Assembly (NCBI GenBank): GCA_946803585.1
Contig: CAMPEQ010000007.1
Coordinates: 342,451-406,450 of the forward strand
Source: an uncultured Actinomycetes bacterium
Lineage (GTDB): Bacteria > Actinomycetota > Actinomycetes > S36-B12 > UBA10799
Reading direction: 5' to 3'
DNA length: 64,000 nucleotides
Made by a program: the position numbers and the translations under genes. The notes under the pieces were generated by a model. That model was not told the DNA's origin, searched no databases, and saw nothing but the letters and a program-made list of their open reading frames with translations. Below, in pieces: positions 1-9,926 of the stretch (position 1 is the stretch's first letter; each line of letters opens with the position of its first letter).

Positions 1-218
1 CCGGTATTCAGGGCGTCCTCGAGTGCTTCACGAAACAACCTGTTTTGCGCATTGATCGGCGATATCCCGCCAAATGCTTCGTACTGTTGCGCGACCCCAG
101 CAAGGCGCTCAGGTGGGATTCCCCGGCCAGCAGTGACTCGCTCCAGGAACGGCATTACCTGTTCGGGTGCCTCGGGACCACCGAAGGACAACAACAGAAC
201 TGCATCAAACGAAGACAT
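1..218 (-). CDS. hemH: Ferrochelatase (coproporphyrin/protoporphyrin), N-terminal part, cut by window edge
   Basis: Reading leftward from ATG at 218 gives 72 codons that run off the window. The N-terminus starts [20 protein letters not shown] and continues to an [12 protein letters not shown] segment. Both are hallmarks of ferrochelatase, which inserts Fe2+ into the porphyrin ring. In Actinobacteria the enzyme normally acts on coproporphyrin III (CpfC route); that is family knowledge and cannot be tested from this fragment. The metal-binding His and Glu lie beyond the edge. The gene is divergent from the flavin oxidase at 367, leaving a 148-bp shared upstream region in which I see no iron box. 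Confidence is high for the family; the substrate is open. Confidence 0.9.
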   Translation of the reverse strand, partial: MSSFDAVLLLSFGGPEAPEQVMPFLERVTAGRGIPPERLAGVAQQYEAFGGISPINAQNRLFREALEDALNT

Positions 219-366
219 ATGTTGATTCTGCTGTATCGATTGTGTGGGTCATTGACCTACCCTGCACTATGCGGCACTGTCGGATAGGCAGCGGCGATGA
301 GCGTGTGAGATCTGCCGAGACAGGTGTGACACCGAATAGCACCTCAATGAAAGCGAAGGCGGAACT

Positions 367-1662
367 GTGACTCGCAAGTGGCGTAACTGGGCTCGTATCC
401 AAACCGCGACTCCACTGCAGATCCTCACCCCCGCCTCAACCGCCGAGGTCGCCGACATCGTTCTTCGGGCTGCATCCGATGGCCGCAGAGTTCGCATGAT
501 CGGTTCCGGCCATTCCTTCACTGCCGCAGCCGTGGCCAACGACATCATGTTGACCCCTGGGGCACTCAACGGTGTGAGGACGATCGATTTCGAGGCTGGC
601 CGGATCACTGTCGATTCAGGTATTACCTTGACGCAACTGTGTCTGGCCCTCGATGGTGCTGGCCTAGCAATGACCAATATGGGTGATATCCGAGTCCAGA
701 CCCTGGCTGGGGCTCTACAGACCGGCACACACGGAACCGGCCGAACGTCCGGGACCTTGGCGGCGATGGTGACCGAACTTGAACTAGTACTCGGTGATGG
801 CAGCGTTGTCACGGTGAACGCTGATCGCGACCCGGACCTGTTCAACAGCGCCCGAGTAGGAATCGGTGCCTTCGGGATCGTTACCGCGATTACGCTGGCC
901 GTCGAACCGAAGTTCAGATTGGAAGCGCACGAGTTCCCCTGCGACTACGAAACAGTGCGCGAGAATTTCGATCAATGGACCAACGACCACGACCACGTCG
1001 AGTTCTACTGGTTCCCCCACACTCATGGGTGCTACGTCAAACATAACGATCGAACAGACGCTCCAGCAAGCCCGCCGACCAAGCTCTCTGCGTGGTGGGA
1101 AGACCAGTTCCTCTCGAATACGGTGCTCGGGGCTGCGTGTCGCTTAGGTCGGGCCGCTCCTGGCTACGTTCCGATCATCAACCGGATCTCCTCGAAGGCG
1201 CTATCTGATCGGACCTACACCGACGAATCATGGCGAGTCTTCACCTCACCGCGTTCAGTCAGGTTCTCCGAGATGGAGTACGCCTTGCCCCGAGAGAACC
1301 TGCTGGCAGCACTCGATGAGGTGAAGGCGCTGATTGACGAACAAGGATGGCGCATCTCTTTCCCCGTAGAAGTCAGAGCCATCCCTGGAGACGATGCCTG
1401 GCTATCGCCGGCCACGGGACGCGACAGCGGTTACTTGGCCTTCCATGCCTTCGAACGAACCGACCGATCCTGGTTCGTGGAAGTCGAAAAGGTGTTGCGT
1501 GCGCACGGTGGACGCCCACACTGGGGCAAACTACATACGCGCACCAGTGAGGACCTAGCTCCTGACTATCCGCAGTGGGAGCGAATGCGACAGGTTCGCG
1601 ATCGAGTCGATCCGCATAGAGTCTTCGCCAACGAGTACACCGACATCGTCTTAGGAGAATGA
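367..1662 (+). CDS. FAD-linked sugar-1,4-lactone oxidase (D-arabinono/L-gulono-lactone oxidase family)
   Basis: A 431-residue VAO-type flavoprotein with a GTG start. The FAD-binding PCMH domain covers roughly residues 10-180, with GSGHS at 46-50, whose His is the usual covalent flavin attachment site, and TGTHGTG at 119-125. The C-terminal ALO domain carries HWGK at 385-388 and ends NEYTDIVLGE, as in actinobacterial L-gulono-1,4-lactone dehydrogenases. Such enzymes oxidise aldono-lactones and pass electrons to oxygen or to a cytochrome. Length is normal and there is no signal peptide. sepH starts 5 bp after its stop, so the two are probably cotranscribed. The real substrate is unknown. Confidence 0.88.
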   Translation: MTRKWRNWARIQTATPLQILTPASTAEVADIVLRAASDGRRVRMIGSGHSFTAAAVANDIMLTPGALNGVRTIDFEAGRITVDSGITLTQLCLALDGAGLAMTNMGDIRVQTLAGALQTGTHGTGRTSGTLAAMVTELELVLGDGSVVTVNADRDPDLFNSARVGIGAFGIVTAITLAVEPKFRLEAHEFPCDYETVRENFDQWTNDHDHVEFYWFPHTHGCYVKHNDRTDAPASPPTKLSAWWEDQFLSNTVLGAACRLGRAAPGYVPIINRISSKALSDRTYTDESWRVFTSPRSVRFSEMEYALPRENLLAALDEVKALIDEQGWRISFPVEVRAIPGDDAWLSPATGRDSGYLAFHAFERTDRSWFVEVEKVLRAHGGRPHWGKLHTRTSEDLAPDYPQWERMRQVRDRVDPHRVFANEYTDIVLGE

Positions 1663-1666
1663 GTTC

Positions 1667-2767
1667 GTGACCGAAAATCGTTCCGAGAACCAACGATCTA
1701 CGTCTGAGCTCGCTGGACAGCAAGAGGTTCCTATTCCCGGACAACCGACGGAGAACAACGATCCGAATGCGACTGTCTCGGAGTTGAAGCCCCGGCCATT
1801 CTCAATCAGGGAACTGTCCTTTATGGGGCCATCAAACGACGGTACTCGCCTACTCCTGGTCGATTCCGATGGAAATCAGTTCGAGCTCCCGGTCGACAAC
1901 CGGCTCATTTCGGTTGTCTCGCGCGAACACGCCCCCAAGCCAAAGAATGCTGCACAAAGCAGCGCGCCATCTCCACGGGAGATCCAGCACCGCGTGCGAC
2001 ACGGTGCCTCGATTCAGGACATCGCGCAAACCGCTGCTGTCTCCGAGGAGCAAATCGCGCGCTTCGCTCATCCGGTGATTACAGAACGGTCGCATATGGC
2101 CACGCGCGCCCAGTCCGCGCCAGTGACCATCGACGGCCAACAGTTGTCACTTGCGGAGGCTGTTAGTAACCGGTTGGCCAGCCGCGGGATTGAGAATCAT
2201 GACCTCCGGTGGGACGCATGGCGACGCGAGGACGGAGAGTGGACAGTCACTGTTGCCTACCCTGCCAATATGGGCGAGGAGGTAGCGACGTTCAGCTACG
2301 AGCCAGCTGATAGCGCGGTTTCCGCCAGCGGCGATCAGGCAACGTGGATCCTCGAGCAGTCAACGAAGGGGCCTAGGTCGGTCCCCTCGCTATCGTCACA
2401 ATCCGACTCGACACGTCAGGCACCAAGTCCTGAGAAGCTAGAGCCAGCGACAATTCAACCGCGTGACACGAAGCGAAGTGAGACACCGCCGGATCCAACT
2501 CCACCCGCTCCTGAGCGAGCGCGGAGCTGGGATCGTGCACACCCAGCGGCTAAAGCGCACGAGCGCCGTGGTGCGGCTGCGGAGCAAGCCGCAGAGCAAC
2601 CAGTCGAGCGGGTCGAAAACGCGGCACAGGGCCGTGCGGAACACCCAGCGAGTGGTTCTTCCGAGAGTGCTTCTTCCGAGCGCAATGCAGCATCAGAATC
2701 GGAGAAAGAGACACCCCAGTGGGAAGAGTTGCTCTTTGGCTCACCCAAGGACGACGACCAGAGCTAG
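1667..2767 (+). CDS. sepH: Septation protein SepH (DUF3071)
   Basis: A 366-residue protein. Residues about 44-150 form the conserved DUF3071 region: RPFSIRELSFMG near 43, a helix-turn-helix-like stretch GASIQDIAQTAAVSEEQI at 113-130, and an ITERSHMATRAQ segment near 138-149. The remainder is a disordered Ser/Glu/Pro/Ala-rich tail, as usual for SepH. In Streptomyces and mycobacteria SepH binds FtsZ and stimulates filament assembly; that role is from the family. The GTG start at 1667 has an AGGAGA ribosome site at 1652-1658. Its stop overlaps the stop of the convergent gene on the other strand. The neighbourhood (lactone oxidase, DUF5998, GNAT-ACD, topo IV A) is typical. Confidence 0.9.
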   Translation: MTENRSENQRSTSELAGQQEVPIPGQPTENNDPNATVSELKPRPFSIRELSFMGPSNDGTRLLLVDSDGNQFELPVDNRLISVVSREHAPKPKNAAQSSAPSPREIQHRVRHGASIQDIAQTAAVSEEQIARFAHPVITERSHMATRAQSAPVTIDGQQLSLAEAVSNRLASRGIENHDLRWDAWRREDGEWTVTVAYPANMGEEVATFSYEPADSAVSASGDQATWILEQSTKGPRSVPSLSSQSDSTRQAPSPEKLEPATIQPRDTKRSETPPDPTPPAPERARSWDRAHPAAKAHERRGAAAEQAAEQPVERVENAAQGRAEHPASGSSESASSERNAASESEKETPQWEELLFGSPKDDDQS

Positions 2768-3354
2768 CCGAGCCGGGTTGCGGTCGCGTGGGACAGTGCT
2801 TCGGCGAACCTCAGCAGCTTCGACACACTATCCGAACCATCAGCGGCGGCCGAGATACGCAGAGATAGATCGTCATTTGCGGCGGACCCAGTGAACCCGT
2901 GGTCGGCCTCACATGCCGGATCGCCGCAGGTTGCGGGTTCGATATCAATCCGGCTTACGGCTCCCCAACCGATAGTCAGCATGACTTCTGTCGGCTGGTT
3001 CGTCGGCGAATATGTCGCCGGATCAGAAACCACTCGCGTCACAACCACGGAGTCCACCCGCTCCAATCGCACAGCTTCGGTGGACGCCGAGGCAGACGAC
3101 GGCTCCGATGACCCGTCCGCAGCCCCGTGCTCATCGACGTGGGCAATGATCAGTCGAGTTGCCGTCAACGCGAGAACCGTGATGTGGCGGCGAAGTTCAT
3201 CACGGTCGAAGGTCGCCTCGTGATGGACGGCGTACGCCTGCAATTCCTCACCACCGCGGGCGGTAGCGAGTGAATCGGCGACCAAGACCGGGTAGTACCC
3301 GGTGCGTTCAATGTCAGTCCGAAGCTGACGCGCAACCAGCGCGGTATCAATCAT
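2764..3354 (-). CDS. DUF5998-like actinobacterial protein of unknown function
   Basis: A 196-residue soluble protein. Features I associate with the actinobacterial DUF5998 family are an N-terminal ERTGYYPVLVADSL, a central VMLTIGWGAVSRIDIEPATC and a CGDPACEADHGFTG segment rich in Cys/Asp/His that might bind metal. I chose ATG at 3354 because GGGAGG lies 6-11 nt upstream; an in-frame GTG at 3378 would add eight residues without a good ribosome site. It is convergent with sepH (stops overlap) and follows the GNAT-ACD gene on the same strand after 27 bp. No catalytic motif is visible and no function is assigned. The family name is from memory. Confidence 0.75.
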   Translation of the reverse strand: MIDTALVARQLRTDIERTGYYPVLVADSLATARGGEELQAYAVHHEATFDRDELRRHITVLALTATRLIIAHVDEHGAADGSSEPSSASASTEAVRLERVDSVVVTRVVSDPATYSPTNQPTEVMLTIGWGAVSRIDIEPATCGDPACEADHGFTGSAANDDLSLRISAAADGSDSVSKLLRFAEALSHATATRLG

Positions 3355-3381
3355 GTCGAGGATCCTCCCATTGTTCACACA

Positions 3382-6099
3382 CTAGAGCAGACGACGGGCT
3401 TCAAGATCAGTTCGTGCCAACGGGCGGGCAGCAAATCCTTTGGCTCCCAACACAGCAACACCCTTCTCGTGTACAACGATCGGATTGAGCTCCAAGGAGG
3501 CGATCTCCGGCAGGTCATCAGCGAGGTGTCCAAGTCGAGCAACGACATCTTCCAACGCGTCGGTATCCAGGGCGGCCGAACGCTGACCGTCAGGAAGCAA
3601 CTCGTTGAGTAGCAGCGGAGCCGACTTCGGCGCGCGGATGAGCGCCTTAGCGTCCTCATCAGTTAGCGGCGGAATCCGGTAGCAGGTGTCGTTTAATAGC
3701 ACCGGGTACAAACCACCGAGTCGGAAAGAGACAACGGGACCGAACAGCGGGTCCTCTGTCGCCGCCGCAACGCAGGCTACCCCTGGCGGTGCCATTCGTT
3801 GGATCACCAACCGTGCTGTGGCATCAGGTGGAAGCGTTGCAATCATTGAAATGTAGGCCGTACGAACGGCATGCTCGTTCTCGAGCCTGAGGCGCAAACC
3901 ACCCAAGTCCGTTCGGTGCTCATAACGCTCGATCGTGCTCTTTAGTACTACCGGATAGCCAACCGAGTCTGCCGCAGAGACGGCTTCCTCTTCTGTTGCC
4001 ACCGGTAGCGCGGGCCAGAGCTTGATCCCGTAGCTACCGAGCACGGTATCGAGCTCATCCTGCGACAGATCTGCCCTGACCTGGGGACTCTCCATACGTG
4101 CAACGGCATCTAGGGCGACCTGATGCCCACGACGAGAATCCGTGTCACTCCAACGCGGAATCGCACCGCGAGGCGAGCTCAACCAGGCCTGATAGTCGAC
4201 AACGGCGCGTAGAGCTCCCAAAGCTGCCTCAACGTCGCCGAACACCGGCACTGACCCGTGAGCGGGCATATCGTAAGCGGTGAAATCACCGACTAGCGGA
4301 CCAGAGCGATTTGCCAACATGACGGCAATTAGCGGCTTCGTCGCCGTCTTGGCCAATCTGGCCATCACCTTTGCTAGCGCCTCACTCGAGGAGTGAATCG
4401 ATGGAACGTGAGTCACGATCACTGAATCGACGGCCGGGTTGGCCAGCACCTCGCTTACGGTCTTCTCGAATCCGTCTAAATGCCGCGCCGGATCGGTTAT
4501 CCGCGCGGCTCCGATCGGCTTGAGCCCAAGCGATTTTGCGGCATCGACGGCGAGGATGCCGACCGAATCCGAGTCGGTTACCACGCCTATCGAACTGCCA
4601 CGGGGCGGCGGTTGCAGGGCCAACAGGCCAGCAAGGTCCAGCAGCTCACTCAAACTATCGACTTGGATAACCCCTGCTTGCTCAAACATCGCATCGACGG
4701 CGGCAGCCTCGAGGTCGGTACTGCGAACGGCGTGGCCGAGCGGTAGCGCTTGCGATGATCGACCGGAGCGAACCGCCACGATCGGCTTGCGCCTGGCGAG
4801 CCGCCGCGCGATCCGGGTGAACTTACGCGGATTACCGATGCTCTCCAAGTAGAGGACGACGAGCGAGGTCGAATCGTCATCCTCCCAGTACTGGATTAGG
4901 TCGTTTGCCGATACGTCTGCTCGGTTACCTGCCGAGCAGAAGAGCGAGACACCGAGACCTCGTTGCTCAGCCTGCGAGAGGATCGCGGTTCCGAACGCTG
5001 CGGTCTGAGAGAAGAAACCGACGCGACCTCTACCTGGAATCGCTGGAACGACAGATGCATTCAGGCGCACACCGGGCGCGGTGTTGATCAGCCCCAAAGA
5101 GTTCGGCCCGATAAGCCTCATCCCCTTCTCACGGACCATCCCGGCCAACGCTCTCTGCCGACTCGAATCACCCCCGGTCAGGAACCCGCCCGTGGTGAGG
5201 ACGATTCCCACGACGCCGCAGTCGGCACACTCGCTGACTGCCGCCTCAACAGCCGTGGCACCCATTGCCATCACCACGAGATCGATGTCCTCGCCGATGT
5301 CTCGCAAATTCGCGAAGCCCTCGACGCTGCCTACCGAGCTAGCCTCGGGATGTACGACGTAGAGGTGACCGGCGAATCCCCCCTCAACGAGATTCTTGAC
5401 GATCGAGGAACCGAGCGACCCCTCTTTCGCTTGATCGCACATGACGGCAACTGATCGAGGAGCGACGAGTCGCTTGATGGACAGCGATTCCGCTCGATGC
5501 TCGCGCCCACGCGCAACTCGGCGCGTGCGGTGCGTCGGGTCGATATCAAAATCCAGCAGAACGATCCCGTCCTCGACCTCCTGAGAAGGCGTGTATCCGG
5601 CTGCCTCGAAAGTGCGAAGCATCCGCCGGTTCCCTGAGAGCACCTCTGCCTTGAACCGGTGGATTCCGTTCTCTCGGGCGACAGCGGCGAGGTGCTCGAG
5701 CAGAACAGAGCCCAACCCGCGTCCCTGATGGTCGTCAGCAATAGTGAAAGCGATCTCGCCCTCAGCCCGGCCGACGGCGTCGTAGACGGCTACCCCAATG
5801 ACTCGGCCCTTACTCATTGCAAGCAAGCTGACCCGGTTCTGGTTGTCTGCCTCAAGTAGGCGCTGCATGTCCTGAGCCGCAAGCTCGCGACTAGCCGTGA
5901 AGAATCGTGTGTAGAGCGTCTCCTCGGAGAGCTCCTCGCTGAAAGCGGTAAGGGCTGACCCGTCGTCTGGGCGAACCGGTCGAATGTGACACGGGCGGCC
6001 GTCGCTTAGAACAACATCTGCTTCCCAGTGCTGCGGATACCGCTGCGATGGCGCGCCAACGGACAACTCGTCAGCTGCCGGGTCAACGTCGTCGCTCAT
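3382..6099 (-). CDS. GNAT acetyltransferase fused to ADP-forming acetyl-CoA synthetase-like domains (Pat-type)
   Basis: About 905 residues. The N-terminal GNAT domain (roughly 15-175) contains the acetyl-CoA loop DDHQGRGLGSVL. It is followed by a CoA-binding Rossmann domain starting SIKRLVAPRSVAVMC, succinyl-CoA-ligase-like domains, and a C-terminal ATP-grasp region of about 215 residues (LKSTIERYEHRTDLGG). This layout matches actinobacterial bifunctional acetate-CoA ligase/GNAT proteins and resembles protein-lysine acetyltransferase Pat, though Pat carries GNAT at the other end. A GHAVRST segment sits where ADP-forming synthetases carry the phospho-His loop. ATG 6099 is chosen by domain position; a GTG at 6138 has GGAGAA too close to be convincing. 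The likely role is acyl-CoA-dependent protein acetylation, with or without residual ligase activity. Confidence 0.88.
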   Translation of the reverse strand: MSDDVDPAADELSVGAPSQRYPQHWEADVVLSDGRPCHIRPVRPDDGSALTAFSEELSEETLYTRFFTASRELAAQDMQRLLEADNQNRVSLLAMSKGRVIGVAVYDAVGRAEGEIAFTIADDHQGRGLGSVLLEHLAAVARENGIHRFKAEVLSGNRRMLRTFEAAGYTPSQEVEDGIVLLDFDIDPTHRTRRVARGREHRAESLSIKRLVAPRSVAVMCDQAKEGSLGSSIVKNLVEGGFAGHLYVVHPEASSVGSVEGFANLRDIGEDIDLVVMAMGATAVEAAVSECADCGVVGIVLTTGGFLTGGDSSRQRALAGMVREKGMRLIGPNSLGLINTAPGVRLNASVVPAIPGRGRVGFFSQTAAFGTAILSQAEQRGLGVSLFCSAGNRADVSANDLIQYWEDDDSTSLVVLYLESIGNPRKFTRIARRLARRKPIVAVRSGRSSQALPLGHAVRSTDLEAAAVDAMFEQAGVIQVDSLSELLDLAGLLALQPPPRGSSIGVVTDSDSVGILAVDAAKSLGLKPIGAARITDPARHLDGFEKTVSEVLANPAVDSVIVTHVPSIHSSSEALAKVMARLAKTATKPLIAVMLANRSGPLVGDFTAYDMPAHGSVPVFGDVEAALGALRAVVDYQAWLSSPRGAIPRWSDTDSRRGHQVALDAVARMESPQVRADLSQDELDTVLGSYGIKLWPALPVATEEEAVSAADSVGYPVVLKSTIERYEHRTDLGGLRLRLENEHAVRTAYISMIATLPPDATARLVIQRMAPPGVACVAAATEDPLFGPVVSFRLGGLYPVLLNDTCYRIPPLTDEDAKALIRAPKSAPLLLNELLPDGQRSAALDTDALEDVVARLGHLADDLPEIASLELNPIVVHEKGVAVLGAKGFAARPLARTDLEARRLL

Positions 6100-6244
6100 C
6101 GGGGACACGCTATCGCGAGATGCCCTATAGCTGAGCACTTCTCCACAAGGATTGCGCCAACGGAGCGCATTGCCTTGTCCTACCGGCGAGCAAACTGGTG
6201 TCGCTGAACCTTAGCCACCCCATCTAGGTAGAGAATCTAGGGTT

Positions 6245-8689
6245 GTGGCCCCACGTTCATCTCCCCCGCCGACCGAAGCTCCCGAGCGCATTGTCGATAT
6301 CGATGTTGGCGATGAGATGCGTGGAAGCTTCCTTGAGTACGCCTACTCGGTCATCTACTCACGTGCTCTGCCCGACGCCCGGGATGGCCTGAAACCCGTT
6401 CAGCGCCGGATCCTGTACCAAATGGCCGAGATGGGTCTTCGGCCTGATCGCGGCCATGTGAAGAGTGCACGCGTTGTTGGCGAGGTCATGGGTCGACTAC
6501 ACCCCCACGGCGACTCAGCGATCTACGATGCGCTCGTCCGGATGGCCCAGCCCTTCTCGTTGCGGCTGCCACTGATCGATGGACATGGGAACTTCGGGTC
6601 ACTAGATGACGGACCTGCGGCCATGCGTTACACCGAGTGTCGCCTCGCGGCTGCGGCCCAGACTCTGACGACGAGTCTGCACGAAGACACGGTCGACTAC
6701 GTGGCCAACTACGACGGCCGAGAGCTCGAGCCCGCCGTACTGCCAGCCGCCGTACCAATGCTGCTAGTCAACGGCGCTTCCGGTATCGCGGTCGGAATGG
6801 CAACGAATATGGCCCCCCACAATCTTGGCGAGGTCTGTGCCGCTGCAAAGGCGCTGCTGCGAAAGCCACGCTCCACCCTGGAGGAGGTGATGGGCTACCT
6901 GCCTGGGCCTGATCTGCCCACAGGAGCACAGATTCTCGGCCTCGATGGCATCAAGGACGCCTACGCCACGGGGAAGGGCAGCTTCCGAATGAGGGCTGCC
7001 ACCCGAATTGAGCAAGTCTCGGCGCGGCGAAAGGGCATCGTCATCACGGCCTTGCCCCTCGGGGTCGGCCCGGAGAAGATCATTGAGAAAGTGAAAGAAC
7101 TAGTCGTTGCCAAGAAGATTGACGGTATTCGCGACATCGTGGATCTGACCGATGGAGAACACGGATTACAGCTTTCCATCGAGATCAAGAACGGGTTCTC
7201 ACCAGAAGCAGTCCGAGACAAGCTCTTCCGACTTACACCGCTTGAGGACTCGTTCAACGTGAATAGCGTTGCACTTGTCGAGGGTCAGCCGCGCACACTG
7301 GGGCTCCTCGAAATGCTACGCGTCTTCCTCGATCATCGAACCGAAGTCATCACTCGACGCTCCGAGTTCCGCCGCACTAAGGCCCTCGATCGCCTCCACT
7401 TGGTGGAAGGCCTACTCGTTGCGACGCTGAACATCGATGAAGTCGTTGCGGTCATTCGAGCCAGTGACGACGCGTCCGCCGCCAAGGCACGTCTGATCGT
7501 TGTATTCGATCTCTCAGAGGTTCAAGCCACCCACATCCTGGACATGCCCCTGCGACGGCTCACTAAGTTCTCCCGGATCGAGCTCGAGAGCGAGCAAGCG
7601 AGCCTGAACGAGACGATTGCGGAGCTCTCCGAGATTCTCGAGAATCCCAAGGTCCTGAAGAAGTTACTCATCAGTGAACTTGACGAGGCTGCGGCGGCTT
7701 TCGCGACTCCTCGGCGCTCAGTACTTCTGGACGGACCAATCTCCTCGGCGGCGACATCAGACTCACTCGAGATCCCTGATGAGCCCTGCCGCATCGTCCT
7801 AACGAGCACGGGCCTACTCGCTCGAACCAACGACGCCAGTGCAGTTGGCGGTGAGGAGTCAAGCTCGGCAACAACTGCGATTCGCTCAGTCGTGTCGGGT
7901 AGCACGCGCGGCGCAGTAGCTGTCATTACCAGTAAGGGTCGCGCGCACCGGGTCGATATCACCGAACTGCCCATGACCTCCACAGGGAACTCGGTCGGAG
8001 GCGCTCCGGTCAAGGAGTATTGCTCCCTGGACCGAGGCGAGAAGCCGGTCGGACTGATGCCACTGGCTAGCGACGAGTCGTCCGAGAGTCCGGCCACTGT
8101 CCCGGCTCTGGCAACCGCGCACGGAGTGGTGAAGCGACTGAATCAGGAGGACCCGCCGGGTAAGGACATCTGGGAGGTCATCAGCCTGAAGTCCGGAGAC
8201 CGGGTCATCGCCGCGACTACCGCACGTGATGACGACGAACTCGTGTTCATCTCCTCCGATGCTCAACTTCTGCACTTCCGAGCTGACCTCGTTCGGGCAC
8301 AGGGACGTTCGGCAGGTGGTATGGCGGGAATGCGCCTGACTACCGACGCGCAGGTGATCTTCTTTGGCGCTGTGCCGTCGAACGATTCATCGGCGGTTGT
8401 CGTGACCGTCGCAGGTAGCCTGCAGCAGCTCGATGGAACGGCGGCTTCGACGGTAAAGGTGTCTGACTTCGCGCAGTTCCCGGCCAAGGGCAGGGCAACA
8501 GGCGGTGTCCGATGCCAACGCCTCGGCAAAGGCGAGGACGCATTGCTGCTGGCCTGGGCAGGGTCGGGTCCACCCCGGGCTGAATCCGGCGCCGGCAAGT
8601 CGGTAGATCTGCCCAGCGACCTCCGCCCACGCGATGCTTCCGGCGACCGGCTCGCCAGACCGCTGGGATCGATTGGCGGATCGCTCTAG
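6245..8689 (+). CDS. parC: DNA topoisomerase IV / second gyrase, subunit A
   Basis: An 814-residue type IIA topoisomerase A subunit with a GTG start. The breakage-reunion domain has the active-site Tyr at 129 in AMRYTECRL. The quinolone-region residues Ser91 ([12 protein letters not shown], 86-97) and Asp95 are both the drug-sensitive type. The C-terminal beta-pinwheel is present, but the canonical QRRGGRG GyrA box is absent; only a degenerate QGRSAGGM is seen, which argues for decatenation rather than negative supercoiling. The partner B subunit lies at 17.2-19.3 kb on the other strand, as in other Actinobacteria with a topo IV-like pair near the primary sigma gene. Its stop overlaps the next start by 1 nt. 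Confidence 0.93.
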   Translation: MAPRSSPPPTEAPERIVDIDVGDEMRGSFLEYAYSVIYSRALPDARDGLKPVQRRILYQMAEMGLRPDRGHVKSARVVGEVMGRLHPHGDSAIYDALVRMAQPFSLRLPLIDGHGNFGSLDDGPAAMRYTECRLAAAAQTLTTSLHEDTVDYVANYDGRELEPAVLPAAVPMLLVNGASGIAVGMATNMAPHNLGEVCAAAKALLRKPRSTLEEVMGYLPGPDLPTGAQILGLDGIKDAYATGKGSFRMRAATRIEQVSARRKGIVITALPLGVGPEKIIEKVKELVVAKKIDGIRDIVDLTDGEHGLQLSIEIKNGFSPEAVRDKLFRLTPLEDSFNVNSVALVEGQPRTLGLLEMLRVFLDHRTEVITRRSEFRRTKALDRLHLVEGLLVATLNIDEVVAVIRASDDASAAKARLIVVFDLSEVQATHILDMPLRRLTKFSRIELESEQASLNETIAELSEILENPKVLKKLLISELDEAAAAFATPRRSVLLDGPISSAATSDSLEIPDEPCRIVLTSTGLLARTNDASAVGGEESSSATTAIRSVVSGSTRGAVAVITSKGRAHRVDITELPMTSTGNSVGGAPVKEYCSLDRGEKPVGLMPLASDESSESPATVPALATAHGVVKRLNQEDPPGKDIWEVISLKSGDRVIAATTARDDDELVFISSDAQLLHFRADLVRAQGRSAGGMAGMRLTTDAQVIFFGAVPSNDSSAVVVTVAGSLQQLDGTAASTVKVSDFAQFPAKGRATGGVRCQRLGKGEDALLLAWAGSGPPRAESGAGKSVDLPSDLRPRDASGDRLARPLGSIGGSL

Positions 8690-9606
8690 TGGATCGAGAC
8701 AGCTCGCGCAGGTGCGCTGCGCAATCAGCAGAGGTCGGCGAGCAATTACCCGGAACAGCTCCAGAGGCCAACGGCTGGATAGCGATCGAGCAGTGGGGGT
8801 CATACGGTCACGACGCCCTAGTGGAGAGCCGCTTCCCCACTGCCCTCGGAGCTTGGCTGAAGTCAACCTTGGCGCGGTTAGCGATCAAACCCGTACTTAT
8901 TAGGCCGCCTGGGGCTCACCCAGAGAACCGACAGCCAGGCGCACGCCGAGTCTTCCTTGCCTCGTCTCGTCCTGGATCAGCTGAACTCGCAGGTCTCAAG
9001 ATTCAGCAGCCAGACGAGCTGTATGACGTGGACTATTCCGCCATTGCAAGTGGGCATCTGGCCGATGCGCACCCGCAGGCCCAACTCGATACCCAGCCGC
9101 TGTTCTTGATCTGCTCCCACGCCAAACGTGATGTGTGCTGTGCACAGCGCGGACGTCCGATTGCCACTGAACTCGCGTCACGGCTGGCCCACCTCGGCAT
9201 CCTTGATCGGGTCTGGGAGTCCTCTCACCTAGGTGGTCACCGATTTGCTCCCGTTGGTCTGCAACTGCCTCACGGGTGGGTCCACGGGCGATTCGGGGTC
9301 GACGACGCTGCGACGATCTTCGCCGACGCTCAGGTGGGTTGCGTGAGCACTGCATTCGCAAGGGGCCGCAGCTCCCAATCGGGTAAGGAGCAGGTTGCGG
9401 AAATCGCCTCCCGCGAGCTCAACCACGTCACCTCTATTGACTCCGTCAACGCGATCTCGCTGGGTAAGGATCGCTTCCAGATCTCGGCTGCCGATGGACC
9501 TCGCATTGTCGTGAAGGTATCCGAGGAGGCGCTCGTCGGGCAACGACCAGACTCGTGCTCAAAGGCCCCTAGCGACACCACCAACTTCAGTTTGCGCACG
9601 GTGTGA
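8689..9606 (+). CDS. Sucrase/ferredoxin-like family protein (thioredoxin-fold 2Fe-2S ferredoxin)
   Basis: A 305-residue protein whose GTG start shares a base with the stop of parC (TAGTG), so it is probably translationally coupled. It carries the motifs of the sucraseferredoxin/Aim32 family: ICSHAKRDVCCAQRG near residues 141-155 with clustered cysteines, and SSHLGGHRFAPVGLQLPHG near 180-198. Family members have a thioredoxin-like ferredoxin fold with a Cys/His-ligated [2Fe-2S] centre; their cellular role in bacteria is unclear. The gene commonly follows the second gyrA in Actinobacteria, but that neighbour reveals no mechanism. It is followed by a 320-bp non-coding stretch. Confidence 0.82.
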   Translation: MDRDSSRRCAAQSAEVGEQLPGTAPEANGWIAIEQWGSYGHDALVESRFPTALGAWLKSTLARLAIKPVLIRPPGAHPENRQPGARRVFLASSRPGSAELAGLKIQQPDELYDVDYSAIASGHLADAHPQAQLDTQPLFLICSHAKRDVCCAQRGRPIATELASRLAHLGILDRVWESSHLGGHRFAPVGLQLPHGWVHGRFGVDDAATIFADAQVGCVSTAFARGRSSQSGKEQVAEIASRELNHVTSIDSVNAISLGKDRFQISAADGPRIVVKVSEEALVGQRPDSCSKAPSDTTNFSLRTV

Positions 9607-9926
9607 GACGGCCCACTTTCTGGCCCCCCGGCTAGCCAGCGGCGTTTGCCCTGACCTAGCTTGGTAATAACGCAGTAAGACGCCAGCACATCGAAGAATG
9701 ACTGGCGGACGTGGCGGACCTAGCCGAGAGAACCTCGACTAGGTAACTGGCTCCCTTGGCACCAACATGGTGCGGGACCTAGATGGCTGTCGAGAATCGG
9801 CACCACTGGGAACTCGAGTCAGGCATGGCGAGCACGGTCGGGGTGACCAGAACCCTCCGGTGCGATGACCCCCTCACGGAAACGACTTTGCGCAAGGCGT
9901 CTACTCGTGCGCGCATTGTCACGAAC
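9607..9926 (+). other. Non-coding stretch / structured 5' leader of the Rpf-like gene
   Basis: There is no convincing gene here. The segment immediately upstream of an in-frame ATG at 9783 folds well. Hairpin one is 9719-9743 (CCTAG-C-CGAG / CTCG-A-CTAGG). Hairpin two is 9759-9773 (GCACC / GGTGC, loop AACAT), extended by CCC/GGG. The CTAGG at 9739-9743 could instead pair with a second CCTAG at 9778-9782, giving mutually exclusive folds. Rpf genes in Actinobacteria are often preceded by a c-di-AMP riboswitch, but I could not find that motif's conserved GGGGTGAATC and TCAGCTAACC blocks here. If translation starts at 9783 rather than 9927, part of this becomes coding. Confidence 0.4.

Noticed and set aside
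9607-9926. c-di-AMP (ydaO) riboswitch
   Set aside because: The conserved blocks GGGGTGAATC and TCAGCTAACC that I would expect are not found; only generic hairpins are seen.
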